This document shows, one piece after another, positions 30,132-37,232 of a DNA stretch of 46,406 nucleotides. How positions within the stretch are numbered: position 1 is the stretch's first letter; the number at the start of each line of letters is the position of its first letter. Source of the stretch: a virus; IMG/VR virus record IMGVR_UViG_3300032087_004063, positions 1 to 46,406 of that record; one strand, given 5' to 3'. The notes beneath the pieces were generated by a model that saw only the letters and a list, made by a program, of their open reading frames with translations, ran no database searches and was not told where the DNA came from. The translations under genes and the position numbers were made by a program.

Positions 30132-31682
30132 CTAATTTCCCGTATTAATCAGATTAAGCCTTGGTGATTGCATCGGACTTGATACAGTAGCACCATTCTG
30201 ACCCGTAACATTAATATCAAACGTTTCCCTATTCTCATTGATAGATCGACTTATACGCTCTTGAGGTGTGACCACGTTGTTTGTATCAATGGTCATTGAT
30301 CGGCTTACCTCTGTATCGGTATCATCACCAAAGCCAAAGAAGTCTTTAGCCGCGTTAACTTTCCCCATTACCGCACCAACTGTGGACTGGTACATGTCAG
30401 CAATGCCACCGAATAATCCAGCAAAGTAATCAGTAATTCCACTCCAGTTTTCAATGATCATTCCTAGTGGCGACCAACTGAAAGCGGTTTTTACAAACTC
30501 AAAGCCAATATTGAACGTAGTTTTTATTGATTCCCACATATCCGAGAACCAAGCCGATATTCCATCCCAGTTTTTGTATACCAGATAAGCAGCTCCTGCC
30601 AATGCCGCAACCGTTAGCACTACAGCTGCAATTATTGGATTAGCCATAACCAAGTTAACCGCAGTCATTACACCAATAAACAACTTCAAAGCCACCATTA
30701 AGCCAGTGATTGCCAGTGCCAGCGCTCCAACCCACTTAGCCCACTTCAAAAACTCGCTAAAGTTCGCACCCAAATCACCAATCCAACCGATCAACGTTTC
30801 CATGTGCTGACCTACATCGCCAACTGAATTACCAATCGAGTTAAATAGCTTGTCTAGGTTCTGGCTAATTAGCTCTTTATTGTTGATCATGAACTCGTTG
30901 AACTTTGTGATCATCGGTGCAAGTGCTTTACCAATCAATCCAGACACTTCTTGAGTTAGTGAGCCGATTATCTTGGCCGTTTTGGATTGCGCCTTGGCCA
31001 TATCCTCGGCACCTTTCCTTGATTGGTCGGTTCTGAAGTTCATCATTTGGTAGTTCTTAGTGATATCTTCCATCGACTTGCCTTGCAGGCGTAGTGTGGA
31101 GATGATTTTATTTGCTTCACCGCCCATCAGGATATCGGCAGCGGCGGCGGCTTGTGTGGCGTCTTCCATCTTGAGCGCTGCGTCAGTAATGGCTTTGAAT
31201 TGTTCGTCTGGGGATAGTTTCTTGATCTCATTAAACTGCAAGCCAAGTATGCCAAGCGATTCAGTGACAGCGGTTATTTCTTCGATACCTGCCGACTCAC
31301 CGAGCTTATTGTTCATCTCCTCATAAAGATCTGTGACATTCTCCGCATTTAAGCCGATGCTTTTGATTGCACTTGTGACCGCCTCCGCAGTTTCTATGTT
31401 GCCACCCATAGCCCGCGTCATATTGTCAGATTCAAGTTTCATTTGGTTAACTGCGCCAGCACCAACCACTAAAGCTGAGGTTAATCCAGCAATTCCAAGT
31501 GCGGCTTTTTTGCCAACGCCAAACATGGATTCAGTTACTTTTGAGGTTGCAGCGTCAATTTTGCGGAGACCGACTTCGGTTTTTTCGGTCATTTTTTGAA
31601 TTGAGCCTGTCATTTTTCTGACAGGCTTACTCATATTATCTATGCCACGGAACACCGTGCTGATCGTATACTTCGAGGCCAT
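30132..31682 (-). CDS. tail tape measure protein
   Basis: A 516-residue protein. The N-terminal 280 residues are long amphipathic helix (SGSIQKMT-type heptads, ATSKVTESMFGVGKKAALGI, EDMAKAQSKTAKIIGSL). Residues about 310-370 are hydrophobic membrane-active segments (VGALALAITGLMVALKLFIG, IIAAVVLTVAALAGAAYLVY). YKNWDGISAWFSDMWESIK is typical of Mu-type tape measures. Its length sets tail length; 516 residues implies a short tail. The protein is shorter than most siphovirus versions but in line with small myoviruses. Its gene directly follows the frameshifted chaperone, the universal order. Confidence 0.92.
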   Translation of the reverse strand: MASKYTISTVFRGIDNMSKPVRKMTGSIQKMTEKTEVGLRKIDAATSKVTESMFGVGKKAALGIAGLTSALVVGAGAVNQMKLESDNMTRAMGGNIETAEAVTSAIKSIGLNAENVTDLYEEMNNKLGESAGIEEITAVTESLGILGLQFNEIKKLSPDEQFKAITDAALKMEDATQAAAAADILMGGEANKIISTLRLQGKSMEDITKNYQMMNFRTDQSRKGAEDMAKAQSKTAKIIGSLTQEVSGLIGKALAPMITKFNEFMINNKELISQNLDKLFNSIGNSVGDVGQHMETLIGWIGDLGANFSEFLKWAKWVGALALAITGLMVALKLFIGVMTAVNLVMANPIIAAVVLTVAALAGAAYLVYKNWDGISAWFSDMWESIKTTFNIGFEFVKTAFSWSPLGMIIENWSGITDYFAGLFGGIADMYQSTVGAVMGKVNAAKDFFGFGDDTDTEVSRSMTIDTNNVVTPQERISRSINENRETFDINVTGQNGATVSSPMQSPRLNLINTGN

Positions 31683-31685
31683 TAC

Positions 31686-31925
31686 TTATTCCTTTCGTTT
31701 TTGAAAGCTCATTAATTCTGGCACAAGTAGATCGTAGTAGAAGCGCAATTCTTGAACGGTTATTTCAGTCGGTCTAGGTGTGTTTGCAAAATCCCTAGCC
31801 ACTTGTGCATACATTGTTGTGTATATATTAGCACGTGTGTTGGGGTCGACGTATTTACCGAAGTGCAAACGAATAGGGAGCCTCTGAAGCTCCCCACCGT
31901 TGACGACTCTAACCGTGGTTAGGCC
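31686..31925 (-). CDS. C-terminal part of the tail assembly chaperone reached by -1 frameshift
   Basis: This frame has no good start of its own; the TTG at 31868 has no ribosome binding site. After a -1 slip at TTTTTTG it is read from GGC at 31925 for 79 codons with no stop, through LQRLPIRLHFGKYVDP and PTEITVQELRFYYDLLVPEL. The fusion would be about 216 residues. In P2, Mu and lambda the equivalent E' / T part binds the tape measure and tail tube during assembly. The gene ends four bases before the tape measure start. Confidence 0.85.
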   Translation of the reverse strand, partial: GLTTVRVVNGGELQRLPIRLHFGKYVDPNTRANIYTTMYAQVARDFANTPRPTEITVQELRFYYDLLVPELMSFQKRKE

Positions 31926-32335
31926 AAAAAAAGCAATGCAAACTCTTTGAGGATTTTTAGATCTGAGTTTGGAAGCTTACAGATTTGAACGTATGGTACG
32001 CCAACCATGCCGCTAATGAACATCATTAGCTTTTTCATGTCTTGATTCTTGCCGCCCTTGTCCATCATTTCCCAAGCAAGGCCACCTGGCTCTTTAATGG
32101 CAATGGTATTCTCATTATCGCTGATTGGTTTTTTAAGCGTTAGCACGTAGCTATCACCATCAACAATAGCGCGACCTAGTGAGATAGGTTTAGCGAGCGT
32201 ACGAAGCTTGTCTTTGAAGTCTTTCGCGTCATCTTCAAGCATTGAATCAACATCTGTGTCGATGTCCATTGCTTCGAATAGGGTGGTGAGTTCAGCCTCT
32301 GCGGCTTCTAGTGGGATAGAGATATTTTTAGTCAT
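31919..32335 (-). CDS. tail assembly chaperone (gp41/E-like)
   Basis: A 138-residue protein. SIPLEAAEAELTTLFEAMDI and ISLGRAIVDGDSYVLTLKKP are followed by LAWEMMDKGGKNQDMKKLMM and ICKLPNSDLKILKEFALLFL, which resembles the Mu gp41 / P2 E-type short chaperone. It coats the tape measure during tail assembly and is absent from the virion. The last codons contain the slippery heptamer, so most ribosomes stop at TAA (31921-31919) and a minority make the longer product. Confidence 0.85.
   Translation of the reverse strand: MTKNISIPLEAAEAELTTLFEAMDIDTDVDSMLEDDAKDFKDKLRTLAKPISLGRAIVDGDSYVLTLKKPISDNENTIAIKEPGGLAWEMMDKGGKNQDMKKLMMFISGMVGVPYVQICKLPNSDLKILKEFALLFLA
31925..31931 (-). other. -1 programmed ribosomal frameshift site T TTT TTG
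   Basis: Seven T residues on the minus strand, with zero-frame codons CTT TTT TTG GCC TAA, give the X-XXY-YYZ heptamer T-TTT-TTG. An inverted repeat CTAAC-CACG-GTTAG starts two bases downstream. A second hairpin (GGGAGC 31876-31881 with GCTCCC 31889-31894) lies about 30 bases downstream. Confidence 0.85.
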
Positions 32336-32340
32336 GGGGA

Positions 32341-32619
32341 TTAGTCCTGTGGTTTACCGTTTTCAATAATTGTACGTGCTTCTGGCGCTGTCGGTGCTTT
32401 TGGTGGTTGCTGAATGCGCTCATTGCTAGGTGAAGCTAATTTTGAGAGCTCTTTTGCGATGTCGTCAATAGCTTTGTTGACTGGGTCTTTTTCGGTTTCA
32501 GAGTTGCTACGGTGAATTACTGTTCTCAACGGTGATAGTCCATCAAGTGCTTTTGCAAGCGCATTAATTCGGTCGGTTGTCTCTTGGTGCGTCATGGCAC
32601 CGCATTGTTTATTGCACAT
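32341..32619 (-). CDS. 92-residue hypothetical protein before the tail chaperone
   Basis: It starts at ATG 32619 with CAGGAC nine bases upstream; the 16 extra residues of the open frame lack a site. The N-terminus has MCNKQCGAMTHQE with two cysteines. The middle is helical (TTDRINALAKALDGLSPLRT, then NKAIDDIAKELSKLASP), and the end is proline-rich. It lies where a tail accessory protein would be expected. No family is recognised. Confidence 0.6.
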   Translation of the reverse strand: MCNKQCGAMTHQETTDRINALAKALDGLSPLRTVIHRSNSETEKDPVNKAIDDIAKELSKLASPSNERIQQPPKAPTAPEARTIIENGKPQD

Positions 32620-32725
32620 AAATATAGTCCTGAGTTTAATGCTCCCCACCACAATGGCTAAAGGCACAGGACAGAGCCGGGGAGCCTGTTAAGTATAACT
32701 ACTAAAAAATAATTAAACAAATGAC

Positions 32726-32754
32726 TTGATTTTACCCGATTCAGTGACTAAGAT
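32726..32754 (+). promoter_or_regulatory. moron promoter, copy 3 (rightward)
   Basis: TTGATT (32726-32731), 17 bases, TAAGAT (32749-32754). The exact 12-mer GACTTGATTTTA (32723-32734) and the following CGATTCAGT align with the 25.7-kb and 30.1-kb promoters, but the palindromic arms are degenerate here. Confidence 0.65.
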
Positions 32755-32782
32755 TAATTCAACTTAAACAGGAAGGAATATT

Positions 32783-32998
32783 ATGAAATTCACAGACAAG
32801 CCAACCACAACGCTTGATGAACTGCTTGAGTTTACGCATGGCAATAAGTCACACGCAGCCACTAAGATTGGCATTACTCGCACAACGTTGCGTAATTACA
32901 TCGCTAAAAAAGACAAAGTTTTACTGGTGCAAATTGATGGAAAGCTAGTGCCGTTTGTTGCTGACCGCCGTCAAGGGCATCATAAGAAGGGCAATTGA
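32783..32998 (+). CDS. Fis-type helix-turn-helix protein (NinH-like)
   Basis: A 71-residue protein. TTLDELLEFTHGNKSHAATK then IGITRTTLRNYIAKKD is a Fis-family helix-turn-helix: a helix, the HGNKSHAA-type turn, and the recognition helix TRTTLRNYI. The layout and size match lambda NinH. It should bind DNA, and as first gene of its cassette it may control the cassette promoter family. It begins after TTAAACAGGAAGG. It is transcribed against the surrounding late genes. Confidence 0.8.
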   Translation: MKFTDKPTTTLDELLEFTHGNKSHAATKIGITRTTLRNYIAKKDKVLLVQIDGKLVPFVADRRQGHHKKGN

Positions 32999-32999
32999 C

Positions 33000-33185
33000 A
33001 TGCAATCACCAAACTACGCAAGGAACGCGCACAAGGCAGCGCAAGCAGAAAGGCAGCACGACTACCCTATGGCGGTTGTGTTTTGGCAGAAGGCAGCAAA
33101 GAGCGAATGCAGCGATAAACAACGCCATTGGGCTGAGTGTCGCTGTCAGCACTGTAATAGATTTGTGGAGATGTGGGATGTTTAA
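33000..33185 (+). CDS. ANR-type small regulator-like protein
   Basis: A 61-residue protein. NYARNAHKAAQAERQHDYPM, then AVVFWQKAAKSECSDKQRHW and AECRCQHCNRFVEMW, follow the short ANR pattern (A-x-x-A-E-R-x-x-D-Y-x-x-A-x-x-W-x-x-A, then N/Q-R-x-W-A-x-x-R). ANR proteins are small negative regulators that bind AraC-type activators in enteric pathogens; phages carry relatives of unknown role. The assignment is by motif recall. It may act on host or phage regulators. It starts two bases after the NinH-like stop. Confidence 0.6.
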   Translation: MQSPNYARNAHKAAQAERQHDYPMAVVFWQKAAKSECSDKQRHWAECRCQHCNRFVEMWDV

Positions 33186-33342
33186 TCAAGCGAGCAACTA
33201 CGACAAATGGATCAACCAAAACAAAGAACGACTAATCGACGCATGGGAAGTTGGCTTTTTAGATGAAACGCCAATCACTGCCGACACCTATGAGGACTTT
33301 GTTTTAAATGAATGGTCGAATCAATGCCAAGACCAAAAATAA
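33178..33342 (+). CDS. 54-residue acidic hypothetical protein
   Basis: It begins MFNQASNYDKWINQNKERLI and continues WEVGFLDETPITADTYEDFV. Helical and acidic with three tryptophans. It starts inside the end of the previous gene and overlaps the next. It is unrecognised. Confidence 0.55.
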   Translation: MFNQASNYDKWINQNKERLIDAWEVGFLDETPITADTYEDFVLNEWSNQCQDQK

Positions 33343-33518
33343 ACAAGTGTCGCGATTGCTGGACACCTTCAGAAACCGACTGCCTTGGTTTGTGTGAAGC
33401 GTGTGCCGGCGATCCGATTATCGTTAACGAGAAAATCAGAGCCGCGCAAGTCACCAAAGAAATTAGAGGTGGGTTGGCGGGGTTTTATAGAGAGTTGAGA
33501 CAGGAAAGTAGAAAATGA
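33312..33518 (+). CDS. small zinc-ribbon protein
   Basis: 68 residues, or 64 if the second ATG at 33324 is used. NKCRDCWTPSETDCLGLCEA holds CxxC and CxxxCxxC pairs suited to one or two zinc ions. The rest is a basic helix (EKIRAAQVTKEIRGGLAGFY). It is joined to the next gene by ATGA. A nucleic-acid or protein-binding role is likely for this type. Confidence 0.6.
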   Translation: MVESMPRPKINKCRDCWTPSETDCLGLCEACAGDPIIVNEKIRAAQVTKEIRGGLAGFYRELRQESRK

Positions 33519-33904
33519 ACGAACAATTACAAAATGCAGTAGCAACAATTCTAGAGCGAGCAATTACAGGTATTGATTCAAGTGTAGAATTCATGCAAGC
33601 AGAGTTACCAGAAGTTATTGAGCAGCTGTTGATGTGGTACGCGGTTAAGAGCGTAGTGTTAACGGTTATTGGGTGTTTGGTTTTGTTTGCACTCCTATAT
33701 GCAGACTACCTATCGCTTAAGTACTGCAAGAGTGAAAAGTCACATCTAGACGCATTTGAAATCATGACATTTTATGGCGCTCTTGGGTGTATAGCTAGGA
33801 TTGTATATCTGATACCAATATCAATGATGTCGCTAGATTGGCTTCAAATATGGATTGCACCAAAGATATGGTTAATGGAATATGCCGCTAGCATCGTAAA
33901 GTAA
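33515..33904 (+). CDS. 129-residue multi-span membrane protein
   Basis: The N-terminal 40 residues are amphipathic and acidic (QNAVATILERAITGIDSSVE). Three hydrophobic segments follow: VVLTVIGCLVLFALLYADYL, IMTFYGALGCIARIVYLIPI and LDWLQIWIAPKIWLMEY. It is the last gene of the cassette. Membrane proteins in morons often block superinfection, though that is not shown here. Confidence 0.65.
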   Translation: MNEQLQNAVATILERAITGIDSSVEFMQAELPEVIEQLLMWYAVKSVVLTVIGCLVLFALLYADYLSLKYCKSEKSHLDAFEIMTFYGALGCIARIVYLIPISMMSLDWLQIWIAPKIWLMEYAASIVK

Positions 33905-33914
33905 CCAATAACAA

Positions 33915-33936
33915 AAACCCCTCAATCGAGGGGTTT
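33915..33936. terminator. bidirectional terminator between the cassette and the tail tube gene
   Basis: AAACCCCTC (33915-33923) and GAGGGGTTT (33928-33936) pair around AATC. A residues lie before and T residues after, so it can stop transcription from both sides. Its left arm is identical to that of the 21.5-kb terminator. Confidence 0.87.
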
Positions 33937-33947
33937 ATCATTTCTAC

Positions 33948-34325
33948 TTACTGCTTCTGAAATTTTCCTGGGCCTTCCAAAGTCAAAGGCGCAGTACCAT
34001 TCATCGAACTGACTTCAATATCGCCCGTGATATTACCCTGACCAGCTCGCACCGTACCATCTGAATAAACCGCCTTCATTGGTACAAACCGACCACCATC
34101 CGCAATATTCTGCAAGAACTCTAGATCGTCGTTGTCGTCATCGACAGCAAAGTTAACGCCTGAGAACTTCCAGCCAGTAACCGTTTGGATTAAACGACCA
34201 CTAATACCGTCACCGTTCGCACTAAACTCGTTACTCTTACCGCCTAGCATCGTGTTACCGTCCGCATCGGCTGCGCATTTAAAGCTACGGCCATTAACCG
34301 CAAATTCTACTAATGAACCTGGCAT
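33948..34325 (-). CDS. tail tube protein (Mu gpM-like)
   Basis: A 125-residue protein. VEFAVNGRSFKCAADADGNT and GGKSNEFSANGDGISGRLIQ, then TGWKFSGVNFAVDDDNDDLE and VRAGQGNITGDIEVSSMNGT, are the beta-barrel segments of the Mu-type tube. It lies one base after the sheath gene stop, the standard order sheath then tube, and forms the inner tube of the tail. Confidence 0.88.
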   Translation of the reverse strand: MPGSLVEFAVNGRSFKCAADADGNTMLGGKSNEFSANGDGISGRLIQTVTGWKFSGVNFAVDDDNDDLEFLQNIADGGRFVPMKAVYSDGTVRAGQGNITGDIEVSSMNGTAPLTLEGPGKFQKQ

Positions 34326-34326
34326 A

Positions 34327-35787
34327 TTATGCGCCTCCTAAGTAAAAGCCGAACAACAGATCAAGGCTGTGAATATCCCAGTTGCCAGACAGCTTAACAG
34401 GGTACGTTGTGTTAACTCGGTTTGGATTCGAGCCATCAATAGCCGCCACTGTGTTCGCTTTGGTAAAGTCAGGGTCAGAAATGATCGCCTGATTCGACAA
34501 GTTATCCGTTAACACTGCAAGCGCTGCCACTGCGTCACTCGGCTTGCGAGCGTTAGGGTTAGTGCTAACTTGGAAATCAGGAATTAGCGGGGCCTTCTTC
34601 CATTCTGGTTGATTAAAAATTAAATCCAAGTTGTAGATGATATTCTGCAGCTTAACGATGTAAATAATCTTGCCGTACTCTGGATCAGGCTTACCATCTG
34701 GATGGTAGAAAGTCAGAGTATTGTCTAACTTGATTGCGCCATCTTCGATAATCGTAGAAGAAACACCCGCCTTCCAAGCTAAATCGCGCTCATCGTAGTT
34801 CCACTGTGCGCCATCTGCACCGTTAACAACAGTATCAAGTGTCATGCCACGGTATTCAGTTGCCGGATCTTCATTCGCTTGTGATGCGATTCGAGCCGCT
34901 GCGCGACCTGCAATAATCCATGGTGCGGTTGGCGTGCCCGGACAAGGGATAACTGCATTGGTGCGGTCTAACTTGCGGTTTTCTGTGTAAGCCTTTAATA
35001 CCGTTTCGTCAGTCTCGTTAGTGCCATATAAAGCAAATAACGGCTTACGTACTAGCTGACCCCAGCGCCCTTCGTTAAACGCGCTCAGTTCATCGTGTGC
35101 GACTGTACCAAGTTGGTTAACAATCATGGTTTCCCATACGTTACCCATTTGCGCTGTAGCGACTGCTGTTGATGGATCGACTAAACCACCCGTCATTGTG
35201 CCAACTGCGAACGTTACGCCTTGTGGTGTGCCGATGAGCTCAACCACTAAGTCATTACCAGTAGTACCTTTGTGCTTCGCTGTCAGTGTTACCTTGCCAG
35301 TACCATCAGTCGCGATAACAGGCATATCAAGATTGCCGTTAATAGCGGTGATCATCTTAGGTACAATTTCAGTCGGAGTTTCATCTTTCAGCGCGGTAAA
35401 CGCATTAGATTCCACACCACCTACACGGACGGTATATTGAGCCGCGACCGTTTGCGTACCTGTTGGCGTAATGTCTGCCGAAGCTGCAACACCAGACGCT
35501 TCATTTGGTAGCGGGTAAACAGTAACGCCAGCACCAAGGGCACCTTCACCACTGTCAGGGAAAATCTGTTTTGCAATCAAGTGAGCCGGAGAGCCAAAGC
35601 CCATCGCCTCAGCAACATCTAAGCTAGATGTGATTTCAAATTTGTCTGTTGAGTATGTCGCCGCGTCACTGCCCTGTGCAAAAATAGCAATTCGCTGTTG
35701 CAGAAGGTAAACCGCGCCGACGTTAAAGTTTTTGTATTGCGTATCGATGCCAATGGCACTTGCTCGCAATGAATTTGGTAATCCCAT
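34327..35787 (-). CDS. tail sheath protein (Mu gpL-like)
   Basis: A 486-residue protein, close to the usual length. The N-terminus LPNSLRASAIGIDTQYKNFN, IFPDSGEGALGAGVTVYPLP in the second block, and NQLGTVAHDELSAFNEGRWG and CPGTPTAPWIIAGRAAARIA further on match the contractile sheath fold. The C-terminus WDIHSLDLLFGFYLGG is the conserved arm end. It contracts to drive the tube through the envelope. Confidence 0.93.
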   Translation of the reverse strand: MGLPNSLRASAIGIDTQYKNFNVGAVYLLQQRIAIFAQGSDAATYSTDKFEITSSLDVAEAMGFGSPAHLIAKQIFPDSGEGALGAGVTVYPLPNEASGVAASADITPTGTQTVAAQYTVRVGGVESNAFTALKDETPTEIVPKMITAINGNLDMPVIATDGTGKVTLTAKHKGTTGNDLVVELIGTPQGVTFAVGTMTGGLVDPSTAVATAQMGNVWETMIVNQLGTVAHDELSAFNEGRWGQLVRKPLFALYGTNETDETVLKAYTENRKLDRTNAVIPCPGTPTAPWIIAGRAAARIASQANEDPATEYRGMTLDTVVNGADGAQWNYDERDLAWKAGVSSTIIEDGAIKLDNTLTFYHPDGKPDPEYGKIIYIVKLQNIIYNLDLIFNQPEWKKAPLIPDFQVSTNPNARKPSDAVAALAVLTDNLSNQAIISDPDFTKANTVAAIDGSNPNRVNTTYPVKLSGNWDIHSLDLLFGFYLGGA

Positions 35788-35798
35788 GTTTTACCTCG

Positions 35799-36470
35799 TT
35801 ATGATGTGTAATCGTATTCGCACGTTGTGTAAATCTCGCCGCTATCGCCTCGCTCTACATCAATCACAATACCCTCTAGCTCTACACCGTTGTTTATGAC
35901 TGGTGTGTCGATCACGTTGCACTGCAAAGAAATGCGCTTTACAACGACAGGGCCTAATTGACGCGAATCAAAGTCAGGCTCGAAATACTGCTCACCTGTA
36001 ATATTAACAGAATTTACCAACTTGCGATCGAGCTGCAAATTTTGATTAATGTCGGCTTTTAAAATCTTGTTGACTAGGTTGGCAACGCGTCGACAATCTT
36101 GTGAAGCGTCTAAATCTGCAGGTCTGTGTCCGTCGACGGTTTGTTCTGCGCGGCCAATGCCGAAACAGTCAATATTCAGAGTTAATAGCTTTTGCTGCTT
36201 GCCGTGGTTTGCACTTACACCCATTTGCTTAGAATCATCAGACTCTTTAATGCTAATGACGGGCGTTGTGTTGTCTTTCATGTTGTCGAATGGGTTAAAC
36301 CTATCGGCGAACACGCGCAACGCGTACAATTCTGGTTCTTCACCGCCGGCCAATGCTAACGCTTGCTGATTCGCTGACTCATTGATCAGTATCTCGCCAA
36401 CCTTATCAATCACAATCTGAATTGTGTTTTCACTAAGGTCAATTAAACCTGGAATAACACTAGTAGCCAT
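35799..36470 (-). CDS. putative tail terminator / tail completion protein
   Basis: About 223 residues from ATG 36470; the longer frame to 36509 overlaps the neck gene. Between head-tail connector and sheath, the place of Mu gpK/gp37 and lambda U-type proteins. VIPGLIDLSENTIQIVIDKV is the N-terminal helix, TVDGHRPADLDASQDCRRVA the middle, and FDSRQLGPVVVKRISLQCNV the late part. Assignment is by position more than by sequence. Confidence 0.55.
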   Translation of the reverse strand: MATSVIPGLIDLSENTIQIVIDKVGEILINESANQQALALAGGEEPELYALRVFADRFNPFDNMKDNTTPVISIKESDDSKQMGVSANHGKQQKLLTLNIDCFGIGRAEQTVDGHRPADLDASQDCRRVANLVNKILKADINQNLQLDRKLVNSVNITGEQYFEPDFDSRQLGPVVVKRISLQCNVIDTPVINNGVELEGIVIDVERGDSGEIYTTCEYDYTS

Positions 36471-36843
36471 AAGACCCCAAATCACAAAGTATGTTGCCGT
36501 TAGCCTCATCAGGCGCAGCGCGTGTGATTTTATAAGTCACTACTACGCCATCAATATTAGTCTCGCGCACTGTCCACGGTCTTTGCAACTCGTCAGACAC
36601 GCCTTCTGGCAACGTAATACCAAGCGCGTTAAGGTCTAAACGGTTAATGGACGCAGTAGCAAGATATCCAGACACAGGTTGACCCGTATCTGGATCGATT
36701 AGATTGTGGATAACAGTCAGAACAGACTTCAACGGATACTCAACATCATTGGGATCAATTAGGACAATGTCCGTGCTAAACCCAAACTTTGAAGAGTTCA
36801 TGATCCGCTGTGAGTCTTTTTGTAGCCGCTGAAGTAAACTCAT
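36460..36843 (-). CDS. putative head-tail joining / neck protein
   Basis: A 127-residue protein. LLQRLQKDSQRIMNSSKFGF then STDIVLIDPNDVEYPLKSVL and VSGYLATASINRLDLNALGI; the C-terminus has VTYKITRAAPDEANGNILCD. The position after the FI-like gene and small beta-rich character fit lambda FII-type attachment proteins. Its start overlaps the previous stop by one base. Confidence 0.55.
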   Translation of the reverse strand: MSLLQRLQKDSQRIMNSSKFGFSTDIVLIDPNDVEYPLKSVLTVIHNLIDPDTGQPVSGYLATASINRLDLNALGITLPEGVSDELQRPWTVRETNIDGVVVTYKITRAAPDEANGNILCDLGSYGY

Positions 36844-37229
36844 TATTGTTTAACCACCAAGCCGCGCTCTAGCATTGACGCTAAAAGCTTATCGTTAGAC
36901 TTAAACTCAGGCCAAGTAACATCAACCACATCGCCTGCTGTCTTAATGCCAGCACGGAAACCGATTGATTGACCTTTAGCTACAACGTAGCCGCTAGTTT
37001 TAATCGTAATACCGCGCTCTTGCTCTACAGCTATTTCCGTAGGAACATCTTGCTCACCATCAAGCGCAGCAATAGCACCCTCGATCAACTCAAGCGCACC
37101 TTTGCGTGGTGATTTATCCGACTTTTCAGCCTTAAGCAGTGAATCTAAAAACGACTTAGAAAAAGAGCCCTTCGCGAGCTCAGTTTCTAGTTCGTCAAGA
37201 TTCAGTTTAACTAAATCTTGAACTTTCAT
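36843..37229 (-). CDS. FI-like head accessory / connector protein
   Basis: A 128-residue protein. The N-terminal third is helical (VQDLVKLNLDELETELAKGS, then FSKSFLDSLLKAEKSDKSPR). The C-terminal half is beta-rich (EIAVEQERGITIKTSGYVVA, then DVTWPEFKSNDKLLASM). It stands three bases after the major capsid gene, like lambda FI. It could help packaging or seal the portal. The exact role is not proven by sequence. Confidence 0.5.
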   Translation of the reverse strand: MKVQDLVKLNLDELETELAKGSFSKSFLDSLLKAEKSDKSPRKGALELIEGAIAALDGEQDVPTEIAVEQERGITIKTSGYVVAKGQSIGFRAGIKTAGDVVDVTWPEFKSNDKLLASMLERGLVVKQ

Positions 37230-37232
37230 AGC

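Noticed and set aside
31686-31868. 60-residue ORF treated as an independent gene
   Set aside because: Its TTG start has no ribosome binding site. The frame is explained by -1 frameshifting from the chaperone gene.
32641-32685. Inverted repeat GCTCCCC ... GGGGAGC near 32.66 kb as an insertion-sequence scar
   Set aside because: A 7-bp match over a 31-base gap is weak, although GCTCCCCACC recurs at 31889-31898. No transposase or target duplication is visible.
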